Assembly (NCBI GenBank): GCA_026386995.1
Contig: JAPLMO010000300.1
Span: 1 to 17,363 of the forward strand
Direction of reading: 5' to 3'
Origin: Planctomycetota bacterium
Lineage (GTDB): Bacteria; Planctomycetota; Phycisphaerae; FEN-1346
Length of the DNA stretch: 17,363 nucleotides
Each line of letters opens with the position of its first letter. Position 1 is the stretch's first letter. The translations under genes were made by a program, and so were the position numbers. The notes below the pieces were generated by a model, which saw only the letters and a list, made by a program, of their open reading frames with translations, was not told the DNA's origin and searched no databases. Positions 5,908-13,385 of this stretch are shown here, in pieces.

Positions 5908-8070
5908 ATGAGCGCGCGGTCAAGCCGCCCGGGGCTTTCGGCCCGCATCGGGATGCACCGCGGCACCGCGACGTTGCTCGTCGACGGCCGCCCGACGGCG
6001 GCGATTGCGTACGTGACTTTCGATCCCGACGAGCGCCTCGTCCGGCAGTTCGCCGACGCGGGCGTTGAACTCTTCTCGTTTCAGGCCACTTGCGACCACG
6101 ACTACTACGGCCTTGCGGCGGACGCGCGGCCGACCCCCGATCAGTACGACTACAGCCAGTTCCGCGAGCGGATGGCGCGGGTCCTTCGCGCCGCGCCGCA
6201 GGCGAAGGTCTTGCTGAGGGTCAGCCTCTCGTCGCCGCCGTGGTGGGACAAGGCCCATCCGGACCAACTGATGTGCGGCGCCGACGGCCGCCCGTACGAT
6301 CCGGAGCACCCCGTGCCCTGGCCGCCGGCGGCGCCCACGCCGGGGAAGCGGACGGCCCCGTCGTTTGCATCTCAGGCGTGGCGGGCGGAGGCGGGGGCGG
6401 CCCTGGAGCGGTTCCTGACCGCCGCGGAGGACGAGTTCGGCGGCCGCATCATCGGCTATCACCTTTGCAGCGGCGCGTGGCACCAGTGGTGTTACTGGGG
6501 GACGAGGGAGAACGTTTTTCCGGACACCAGCCCCCCGCAGCAGGAGGCCTTCCGGCAGTGGTTGAAGCGGCGACGGTGGGCGGGCGTCCGCGACCAGGAA
6601 GTGCCGACGTTGCGGGAGCGCGTGCGGGCCGAGTTCGGCGAGTTCCGCGACCCGACCGACCGGACGGCGTCGCTGGCGGTGGAATACTCGCGGTTCCACA
6701 GCGAGGTGCTCGTTGAGGCGATCTCCGAGTTGACGGCCCGGGCGCGCGGCGCCGTCGGGCCCGACAAACTCCTGGGCGTTTCCTACGGGCAGTTCGTGGA
6801 CTTCCAGCGCCATGCCTCGGCGTGGCACACCAGCGGCCACCTGGCGATGCGCAAGTTCCTGGCCGACCCGAACGTGAACTTCGTGGCCGGCCCGACGGCG
6901 GTGTGCGACCGCCGGCCCGGCCGCGGCGTCAGCCTTTTTGCGTCGGTCACCGAGTCGGTGACGCTTCGCGGCAAGTTGTGGTGGGACGAGAGCGACCTGG
7001 CAGCGCCGCTCATGCCCGCCCCGGCCGACGCGGAAGCCTTGCCGGCGAGGAGCCCGGATGAGTTGCGGCACATGGAGCGCCGCGAGTTCGCCAACGCGCT
7101 CTGCCACGGTGCGGGCATGGGCTGGCTCGACGCTCGCGGCGGGGCCGGCCCGTCGGCGGACGTGCGGCGGATGGTCGAGATCAGCCGCAAGGCCCTCTAT
7201 GCCGACCGCTCGCCCGTGGCCGAGGTCGCCGTGGTTCTCGACGACGTGTCGGTCCACGACCTGCGGTGCGACAACCGGCTGACGGCGCCCCTGGTGACGG
7301 AGCAACTGGCGGCCATCGGGCACGTCGGGGCGCCCGTCTCGGTGGTCCACGTGGACGACCTGGGGGACGTAGCGCAGCACAAGTTATACATCATCCTTAA
7401 CTGTTTCCATGCCACTGAGAACCGCCTCAAGCGAATCTGCCAGGTGACGCACGCCCCCGGCGCGACGGTCTTGTGGTTCTACGCCGCCGGCCTGGTCGGC
7501 GAGACCCTGAGCGCCGAGCGCATGGAGCGCCTGACGGGCATCCGCCTGGCGATGGACCTGAGGGCGACGCCGCTGAAGGTCCGCGCCGCCGGGGCACTCG
7601 GCGAGGCGGAGTACGGCATGGGCGACCTCCTGGCGCCGGTCGTGTACGCCGATGACCCGGCCGCCGAGGTGCTGGGGCAACTGGTGGAGTCGCGGCGGTC
7701 CTCGACGGGCCGGCCGCCGCCGGTGCGGGCGGGCCTGGTGCGCAAAAAAATCGGCGGCGCGACCGCCGTCTTCTCAGCCGCGCCCGCGATGCCGGCCAAC
7801 CTCCTCAGGCAACTGGCGGTCGACGCGGGCGCCCACATCTACGCCGCCGACGGAGAGGCCGTCTACGCCAACCGCTCGCTGCTGGCGGTCGCGGCAGGGG
7901 CCGGCAAGCGGCCCCATATCCGCTTGCAGCAGCCCGGGCCGCTCTACGAACTTTTTGACGGGAAGGAAACGCTCCTGCGCACCGGCGAGGGGCGTGTGCC
8001 CGCGCCGCCCGATGGCATGTGCCTGTTCTATCGCGGCACGCGCAAGCAGTGGGAAGCCCTGGGCGCGTAA
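5908..8070 (+). CDS. Clan GH-A glycoside hydrolase-like protein (beta-galactosidase-like)
   Basis: This encodes 720 residues from ATG 5908, 13 bases after the yidC stop; the longer frame upstream overlaps yidC and is rejected. The N-terminal 380 residues look like a TIM-barrel hydrolase related to GH42-type enzymes: FSFQATCDHDYYG, RVSLSSPPWWDKAHP, IIGYHLCSGAWHQW (residues 181-194), GHLAMRKFLADP, and KLWWDESDL, where E361 is placed as the nucleophile. At the usual acid/base position (gEW in relatives) there is Q193, so activity is doubtful or altered. The middle region resembles a trimerisation-like alpha/beta domain (residues about 430-560) and the rest a C-terminal beta domain. There is no signal peptide. 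It may be cotranscribed with yidC. The substrate is unknown; a role in glycan use fits the fucosidase that converges on it. Confidence 0.7.
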   Translation: MSARSSRPGLSARIGMHRGTATLLVDGRPTAAIAYVTFDPDERLVRQFADAGVELFSFQATCDHDYYGLAADARPTPDQYDYSQFRERMARVLRAAPQAKVLLRVSLSSPPWWDKAHPDQLMCGADGRPYDPEHPVPWPPAAPTPGKRTAPSFASQAWRAEAGAALERFLTAAEDEFGGRIIGYHLCSGAWHQWCYWGTRENVFPDTSPPQQEAFRQWLKRRRWAGVRDQEVPTLRERVRAEFGEFRDPTDRTASLAVEYSRFHSEVLVEAISELTARARGAVGPDKLLGVSYGQFVDFQRHASAWHTSGHLAMRKFLADPNVNFVAGPTAVCDRRPGRGVSLFASVTESVTLRGKLWWDESDLAAPLMPAPADAEALPARSPDELRHMERREFANALCHGAGMGWLDARGGAGPSADVRRMVEISRKALYADRSPVAEVAVVLDDVSVHDLRCDNRLTAPLVTEQLAAIGHVGAPVSVVHVDDLGDVAQHKLYIILNCFHATENRLKRICQVTHAPGATVLWFYAAGLVGETLSAERMERLTGIRLAMDLRATPLKVRAAGALGEAEYGMGDLLAPVVYADDPAAEVLGQLVESRRSSTGRPPPVRAGLVRKKIGGATAVFSAAPAMPANLLRQLAVDAGAHIYAADGEAVYANRSLLAVAAGAGKRPHIRLQQPGPLYELFDGKETLLRTGEGRVPAPPDGMCLFYRGTRKQWEALGA

Positions 8071-8086
8071 CCTGTCGGTGTTTACC

Positions 8087-8278
8087 ACTACAGCGCCACT
8101 TGCGCTCTTGCGCGGTGGGTCTCCGGACCCGTGCGTGTTTAGCGCCAGCACCGCTTCTATGAGTACGGCTTGCCCAGCCGTGGCGGAAGGCCCGCGACGT
8201 TTCCCACGGCTGGGCAAGCCAGCCGTGCCACATCCGCTATTGCGGTCCGTGCGAGACTTGCCCAAGTGGCGTTGTAGT
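8087..8278. repeat. Nested inverted-repeat (MITE-like) element between convergent genes
   Basis: The outer arms ACTACAGCGCCACTTG (8087-8102) and CAAGTGGCGTTGTAGT (8263-8278) match at 15 of 16 positions when inverted. Inside are perfect 17-base arms, GGCTTGCCCAGCCGTGG (8167-8183) and its inverse (8204-8220), with a further GGGTC/GGACC pair near 8117-8130. The element fills the whole gap between two converging stop codons. It encodes nothing and may act as a two-way terminator, although no T-run follows. A non-autonomous mobile element is an inference from the nested terminal repeats. Confidence 0.65.
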
Positions 8279-8279
8279 A

Positions 8280-9617
8280 CTACTTTGCGGCCGCCTGCTT
8301 CGGTGCCGCCTCGGACGCCGGGCCGTCGAGCGTCAAGGCGATGATCGTGTCGATCTCCTGGCGGTCGCCCTGCGGCAGGGAGATGGTAACGGCCTCGTCG
8401 GTTTGCTTCACGTCGGCCTTGCCGCCCGTCAGCACTGAGGCGGAGACTATTTTTTTGGCGATGCCGGGCAGGGTGACCGCGTCGCCCGGCCACTTCAGGA
8501 TGTGCACGTAAACGGTGTTGCCGTTGTACGTGCTTGCGCCCCACGTCCCCGGCCGCCACGGGCCGCCGCGAGTTTTGTAGATGGTCTGGCCGTACTTGCC
8601 GAGCCACTGGCCCATTTCCTTGAGGCGCTGGACCTGGCGGGGCTCGATCTCGCCGGTTGGCATGGGGCCGACGTTGAAGAGCAGGTTCCCGTCGCCCCCC
8701 GCGCAGCGCACCAGCACGTTCAGGCACTCCTGGAGGGTCTTCATCTGGTCGTTGGGCTTCCAGGCCCACTGGTTGCAGATGGTCATGCAGGTTTCCCACG
8801 GGCGGTTGATCTGGAATCGGCCGATGGTCTGCTCGGGGGTGTCGAAGTCACCAGGCAACCCGCAGCGGTTATTGATAAGGATGTGCGGCTGGAGGGTGCG
8901 GATCGTCTTGAAGAGGTTCCCGGCGTCCCAGTCGGCGGCCTTTCCGCCGAGGCCGTCGAACCACATGATGTCGATCTGCCCGTAGTTCGAGAGGAGTTCC
9001 TTCACCTGCCCGTGCAGGAACGGGATAAACTTGGCGGCGTGGTTGGCGGTCTGGAAGTCCGGATGGTACCAGTTGGGCTGCGAGTGGTACCAGCCGATGC
9101 GCATGCCGGCCTCGCGGGCGGCCTTCGCGAGTTCAGCGCACACGTCGCGTTTGAAGGGCGAGTTGGTGATCTTGTAGTCCGACATCTTGGTGTCGAACAT
9201 CGAGAAGCCGTCGTGGTGGCGGCTGGTGAAGACCATGTACTTCATGCCGGCGGCCTTGGCGATCTCGACCCACTCCTTGGCGTCGAACTTTACGGGGTTG
9301 AATTCTTTGTAGAGGTTGTCGTAGACTTGGGCGGGTATCTCCCCCGTGCCGCCCATGTTGCCGCGCTTCCCGCCGCGCGACCACCCGATCTCGGTGCCCT
9401 TCAGGCTGACCGAGCCCCAGTGGATGAACATGCCGAACCGGGCCTCGCTCCACCACTGCATGTCCTCGGGCTTGGCCTTGAGGTAGCCGGTCTCCGCGGC
9501 CGGGGCGGCGGCGGGCGCAGGCGCAGCCGGTGCTTCCGCCCGCGCGGCCGGTGAGGCGGCAAGGATGAGGCCGAGTGCAGCCAGCGCCGCCAAGAGGGCA
9601 ACTGTCTTGTGACTCAT
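8280..9617 (-). CDS. Secreted alpha-L-fucosidase, GH29
   Basis: This encodes 445 residues. ATG 9617 is chosen because AAGGAG lies seven bases upstream and a signal peptide follows (MSHKTVALLAALAALGL, cleaved after about ARA at residue 27); an earlier in-frame ATG at 9674 would bury that signal. An Ala/Pro linker leads into the GH29 barrel: WWSEARFGMFIHWG, TSRHHDGFSMFDTK, MRIGWYHSQPNWYHP, and IDIMWFDGLGG, whose aspartate is placed as the catalytic nucleophile, then NLLFNVGPMPTGEI. A short beta domain ends the protein. It would remove terminal fucose from sulfated or other fucose-containing glycans outside the cytoplasm. It lies 38 bases after the 58-residue unknown gene, in line with the restriction enzyme gene, so read-through from that promoter is possible. 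Confidence 0.93.
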   Translation of the reverse strand: MSHKTVALLAALAALGLILAASPAARAEAPAAPAPAAAPAAETGYLKAKPEDMQWWSEARFGMFIHWGSVSLKGTEIGWSRGGKRGNMGGTGEIPAQVYDNLYKEFNPVKFDAKEWVEIAKAAGMKYMVFTSRHHDGFSMFDTKMSDYKITNSPFKRDVCAELAKAAREAGMRIGWYHSQPNWYHPDFQTANHAAKFIPFLHGQVKELLSNYGQIDIMWFDGLGGKAADWDAGNLFKTIRTLQPHILINNRCGLPGDFDTPEQTIGRFQINRPWETCMTICNQWAWKPNDQMKTLQECLNVLVRCAGGDGNLLFNVGPMPTGEIEPRQVQRLKEMGQWLGKYGQTIYKTRGGPWRPGTWGASTYNGNTVYVHILKWPGDAVTLPGIAKKIVSASVLTGGKADVKQTDEAVTISLPQGDRQEIDTIIALTLDGPASEAAPKQAAAK

Positions 9618-9633
9618 CAGATTCTCCTTACAT

Positions 9634-9653
9634 GGTTGTTCAAGGTTGTTCAA
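9634..9653. repeat. Two tandem copies of a ten-base unit before the fucosidase
   Basis: GGTTGTTCAA occurs twice head to tail (9634-9643 and 9644-9653), filling most of the 38-base gap before the fucosidase ribosome site. It could be a regulator-binding site or slippage; nothing more can be said. Confidence 0.55.
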
Positions 9654-9655
9654 GA

Positions 9656-9832
9656 TTACCGCTTTCCCGTGCACGTCGCAAGGAGTACCTTGCGGGTCGA
9701 GACTTCCGGGTAATCGGCGGCGAGTTTGCGGATGGCGTCCATGCTGGCAGAGTCGGCGAGGCGCCCGAGGGCCTCGGCGGGCACTTGGAATCCGCCCAGG
9801 TCGATGACTCGACTGGGGGAGCGGGCAGGCAT
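9656..9832 (-). CDS. Small protein of unknown function, 58 residues
   Basis: The ATG at 9832-9830 lies seven bases after the stop of the restriction enzyme gene, so it is probably translated from the same mRNA. The sequence begins MPARSPSRVIDLGGFQVPAE and continues with a short predicted helical section (LGRLADSASMDAIRKLA) and a basic end. It contains no recognised motif. The ribosome site (AGGGTTCCC) is weak. Possibilities are a small partner or regulator of the restriction enzyme, or a chance ORF in GC-rich DNA; the tight spacing and the sensible composition favour a real gene modestly. Confidence 0.45.
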   Translation of the reverse strand: MPARSPSRVIDLGGFQVPAEALGRLADSASMDAIRKLAADYPEVSTRKVLLATCTGKR

Positions 9833-9839
9833 GGGAACC

Positions 9840-12800
9840 CTATTCTGCCTCTGCTTTGTCTTTGTCAAACAGCCCCTTGCCGGCCTGGCGGGAAGGCGGC
9901 TTACGGGCCGGGTCCGGAACGGCCGGCAGTTCATCGGCCTTGAAACGCGGCCCCTTGACCACGGCCGACAGCAGTTTGGCCTGGGCCGGGTACTCCGCCA
10001 AAGTTGCTTCCAGCACCCAAAGAAGTTCCAGAAGTTCGGTCGTAAAATCGCCCGTCCACTTTTCCGGCCGGATGTCGTCCAAGGGAGAAGACTTCTTGCC
10101 GCCGCCCTTTTTCATGCGGTACTTCAGCCAAGATTGGACAACCTTCAGGCCGGAAACTTCAAACTCGTACACCTCCGTCGCAACGGGGGCAAACTCGCCG
10201 TCGCCGACGTGCAGGGTCCGCTTGGCGTCGTTGTACTCGTACTTGTCCGGGTAGTTCGCAGGGTCCCCGGGAACGGGCTTTACGCAGCGGGCCTTTCCCT
10301 TGGGCACTTGCCCGGCGTGGCAGCCCTTCGGGACAAACCGCCGGCCGTAGGTATGAAGCCATAGCAGCCGGGCCCCCACGTCGCGGACCTGGGCGAACAA
10401 GGCCGCGTCTTTGGTCAGCGGCACGCGAAGTTCGCGCGTGGCCAGTTCATCGGCGTAGCGTTCGGTGAAGGCGGGTTGGGCCAGCGCGCCGTAGACATAG
10501 GCCAGGAAGTTTTCAGGCGTGACCTTCCGCCCGTATGCCTTGGCCAGGACTTCCAGAAGCCCCGGCAGGATGTTGGCTTCGTTGCCTTGGGCGTCACGGT
10601 ACAGCGGTGCAACTTCCTTCGCGCCGTATGATCCTCGGAAATGGTGCAGGTCTGGTATCTCAGCAGCGCCAGTCAACGCTGGCCCATGCCCAAGCGGGTG
10701 ATTCAGAAGTGTTGTCAGATACACCTGATCGTCGCCGCGGGCGGCCCACAGGTCGGGGCGCGGACGCGACATAAGCCGGCCGTCTGCAATGATGCACTGG
10801 CGGTCGAAAGACCTGTAGGCGTACCGGGCAACGGGGGGAATCGGGGCGTTCTTGGAAAGTTGTGCGATGGGTTTGAAGTCGGCCTGGGCGGTCAGCGCGA
10901 CGCGATAGGTTCCCTCAACTTCGCGGTCGCCCGTGCCGTTGAAAGCAATCGACCTATCCTTCGCCGCCAACAGCGCGCACCATCGTCTTTCAAGCGTGTC
11001 CTTGTCCGGTGCAATAGGCCAGGTTCGCTTGAGTTGAACTCCCGAATGCTGCCACGGCAACAGGTCCGTCAACAAGGGCCAATCAAAGAATACACCAGCA
11101 CCCGCGGGACGGAATGGCGCTAACCAGTCGTCGGGGCAGTCTTCCCATTTCAGGTTCTTGAAGCCTTGAATCGCTTCCAGGGCCTTCAACTTCTCCTCTC
11201 GCGTTCCTTCAATTCGGGCGAAGCGCACCTTGGCGGCCTTGCCCCTGTTTGCCTTACCGTAGCGCACTGCGACAGCGATTGCCACGGGTGTTTGAATAGC
11301 AAAGACGTTCTCGCTCTTGCGCGTGCCCCGGCCTTCCCCGCCCAGGTCCAGAATCCAGATTTCATCGCACAGGCGGCGCATGTGCTCGCGCATGCCGCAG
11401 AAGGCGTCGCCGTCAAAGTAACTCGAAGCGCTGATGAAACTTGCCACGCCCGGCCCGGCCGCCGTCTTGTGCTCAAAGACCTTCCAAAGCGCCCAGCGCC
11501 AGAAGTAGACGTAGAGGTTGTATGCGTTCTTAAGGTCTCCGCCATGTCCGGCGGCCTTTGCCGGTTCGGTAAAGTCCTTGAAGATCGCCGCCGTTCCCTT
11601 GCCGTCATCTCCCCAGCGCACCCATCCCCCCGTGCGGCCCTTGTTGGTCTGGTCGGCGGCATCATGGCGATCATAGGGCGGGTTGCCGAGGCAAACAATC
11701 ACGGGCACGTTGTCTTTGACTTCCAGCGCCAGGCGGTGTTGCTCGGCGATGGGTTTCAGATACAGAGGAAGCTGCGGCGGCGTGGTATGAGGACTTTCCA
11801 GCGTATCGGTCAGATAGACATGCGTTCCGTTGGCCGGCAGTTTCGCGCCCTTGCCGACAAGGGCGCGGCTGACGCGAAGTTCAGACACGGCAAACGGACC
11901 GACCATGATTTCAAAACCGTAGATGTTGGCGGCCAGGGCTGTCGCCTGCCCCGGCACAGCGCCGGCCCCCTGGAGGGCCTCGACCTTGCTCAAGGCGTGG
12001 TCGATTACGCCCAGCAGATAGGTTCCGGTTCCGGCCGCAGGGTCAAGAGTCACAACGTCGCGGTCAGCAAAGCCGAGGGCCTTGCCGAGCCGGTTCGTTA
12101 AAAGATCGTCAATCAGGCGGACCTGAGCGCGGACCACTTCAACCGGGGTGTAGTATGCCCCCGCGTCCTTGCGCAGTTTGGGGTCATAGGCGGCCAGAAA
12201 GTCCTCGTAGAAGTAAAGCCAGGGGTCCTGCGGCCCGGTCATTGCCGCCGCCGGCACACAGCCAATGACGCGGATCAGGAGGTTTAGTGAGGCGGAGATT
12301 TCCGCCTGCGCGTTGGGGTCTGTCAACACCTGAAGCGCCCGCGAAAGAAGGCTGTGCTTGACGGAGAGGGCCGCTTCGGCGGTGTTCAGTGCCAACGGAT
12401 CAGCCCCATCGCTTCGGGCCAGAAGAAGCGCAAAGGTCACGGTCTGGGCGTAGGCGTCGGCGAATTGTTCGTCGCTCGCGTCAGGAAACAGCAGTTGCCG
12501 CCAGTCCTTGCCCAGTTGCACCAGCGGCGATTGCTGGTCCTTCAGGGTGTCGGTCACATCATCGCGGAGCATCCGGCACAACGGGGCGAGCAGGTCGGCC
12601 AGCCCCTTGAAGTCGATTTCGATTTGACCGCGAACCGCCCCCGGCCGCGTGGGAATGATGGGTTGCCAGGAAAGGAAATCCGTCAGCAGCCCCAACACGG
12701 CCTGGGCATCTTTGGCAGTGACCGCCTTCTTGCCGTCCGTTGCCACGTCGCCAGAAACACGGATGACCCGTCGGACAGCCTGGCCGCCGCGGTACAGGCC

Positions 12801-13163
12801 CCACTCGTTCCCATCGCAGTAAAGCAGGTTGGGGATGCCCTGGAAGCGCTCCCATTGCTTTTGATTGTGCCCGGTGAATCGCCTGGGGTCTGCCCCGTTG
12901 CCGGGGGCCTTCAACTCGGCATAACCAGCCAGAAGTTTGGCGGCGTGAACGGCGTAGTCTGGCTTGCCCATGCGGCCGGGCAACCTGATTTCGCCGGTGG
13001 AAACGACTTTTCGCGCCAGGGCTCGGCCGACATCCTCCATCAAGTTCTCAAACGGCCCGCGAAGTTGGTCTTCCGGCTCTCCGGCGGTCAAGGTCGTCAT
13101 CTTGGCCGTTACGGCGTCGGCGAACTTTTGTAGCGCGTCCAATACCGCTTTCTCGGTGGTCAT
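9840..13163 (-). CDS. Single-chain restriction-modification enzyme (Type IIG/ISP-like), helicase-less
   Basis: This encodes 1107 residues. The N-terminal part resembles a PD-(D/E)xK nuclease: GKPDYAV (D69) and YAELKAPG (E83, K85), followed by QKQWERF. A helical linker (about 170-330) leads to an N6-adenine DNA methyltransferase, with DAGAYYTP near residue 333, AdoMet motif I LDPAAGTGTYL (373-383) and catalytic motif IV NPPY (494-497). The C-terminal half contains YAYRSFDRQCIIADGRL and RPRPDLW, resembling the Type ISP C-terminal domain that holds target recognition. No helicase motifs are present between nuclease and methylase, unlike true Type ISP enzymes, so it is closer in layout to Type IIG. 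It would modify a specific sequence and cut unmodified DNA. The gene looks less GC-rich than its neighbours (judged by eye), consistent with acquisition. It has no Shine-Dalgarno (see its promoter). Confidence 0.88.
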   Translation of the reverse strand: MTTEKAVLDALQKFADAVTAKMTTLTAGEPEDQLRGPFENLMEDVGRALARKVVSTGEIRLPGRMGKPDYAVHAAKLLAGYAELKAPGNGADPRRFTGHNQKQWERFQGIPNLLYCDGNEWGLYRGGQAVRRVIRVSGDVATDGKKAVTAKDAQAVLGLLTDFLSWQPIIPTRPGAVRGQIEIDFKGLADLLAPLCRMLRDDVTDTLKDQQSPLVQLGKDWRQLLFPDASDEQFADAYAQTVTFALLLARSDGADPLALNTAEAALSVKHSLLSRALQVLTDPNAQAEISASLNLLIRVIGCVPAAAMTGPQDPWLYFYEDFLAAYDPKLRKDAGAYYTPVEVVRAQVRLIDDLLTNRLGKALGFADRDVVTLDPAAGTGTYLLGVIDHALSKVEALQGAGAVPGQATALAANIYGFEIMVGPFAVSELRVSRALVGKGAKLPANGTHVYLTDTLESPHTTPPQLPLYLKPIAEQHRLALEVKDNVPVIVCLGNPPYDRHDAADQTNKGRTGGWVRWGDDGKGTAAIFKDFTEPAKAAGHGGDLKNAYNLYVYFWRWALWKVFEHKTAAGPGVASFISASSYFDGDAFCGMREHMRRLCDEIWILDLGGEGRGTRKSENVFAIQTPVAIAVAVRYGKANRGKAAKVRFARIEGTREEKLKALEAIQGFKNLKWEDCPDDWLAPFRPAGAGVFFDWPLLTDLLPWQHSGVQLKRTWPIAPDKDTLERRWCALLAAKDRSIAFNGTGDREVEGTYRVALTAQADFKPIAQLSKNAPIPPVARYAYRSFDRQCIIADGRLMSRPRPDLWAARGDDQVYLTTLLNHPLGHGPALTGAAEIPDLHHFRGSYGAKEVAPLYRDAQGNEANILPGLLEVLAKAYGRKVTPENFLAYVYGALAQPAFTERYADELATRELRVPLTKDAALFAQVRDVGARLLWLHTYGRRFVPKGCHAGQVPKGKARCVKPVPGDPANYPDKYEYNDAKRTLHVGDGEFAPVATEVYEFEVSGLKVVQSWLKYRMKKGGGKKSSPLDDIRPEKWTGDFTTELLELLWVLEATLAEYPAQAKLLSAVVKGPRFKADELPAVPDPARKPPSRQAGKGLFDKDKAEAE

Positions 13164-13169
13164 GGCTAG

Positions 13170-13198
13170 AGGTTACGTCAGGATGTGGCTGGTGTCAA
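13170..13198 (-). promoter_or_regulatory. Promoter of the restriction enzyme gene, predicted leaderless
   Basis: On the minus strand a perfect TTGACA (13198-13193), a 17-base spacer and TAACCT (13175-13170) lie only six bases from the ATG at 13163. Transcription would start at or next to the A of the ATG, giving an mRNA without a leader; this agrees with the absence of any ribosome site. The -10 box matches at three of six positions. Confidence 0.6.
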
Positions 13199-13225
13199 CG
13201 TTTTCAGCCTAAACAGGTTTTTTGG

Positions 13226-13254
13226 TTGAGACCGACGGGCCGCCCGATTATCCT
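13226..13254 (+). promoter_or_regulatory. Candidate promoter of mnmE, divergent from the restriction gene
   Basis: TTGAGA (13226-13231) and TATCCT (13249-13254) are separated by 17 bases. The leader would be about 125 bases. The two divergent promoters lie only about 30 bases apart, so binding at one could affect the other. The remaining leader (13255-13385) holds no gene. Confidence 0.45.
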
Positions 13255-13385
13255 CTCTCGCACGGCCGTGGAAAAGGACTCACGTTCATAAGTTGCGTTC
13301 CAGGTGAACCACAACACCGTACCGCCGGAGCAGACAAGTTGGTATCCTTATTAACCGCCGAGACCGCAGGGAGGTTACTGGGTTT

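Noticed and set aside
5920..7380. A 486-codon minus-strand ORF opposite the hydrolase-like gene
   Set aside because: Its composition is Arg/Pro-rich with no recognisable domain, and the plus frame has hydrolase motifs and operon-like spacing.
9840..13163. BREX methylase PglX
   Set aside because: It has an NPPY methylase and similar size, but there are no pglZ, brxC or other BREX genes nearby, and the N-terminus has a nuclease-like site.
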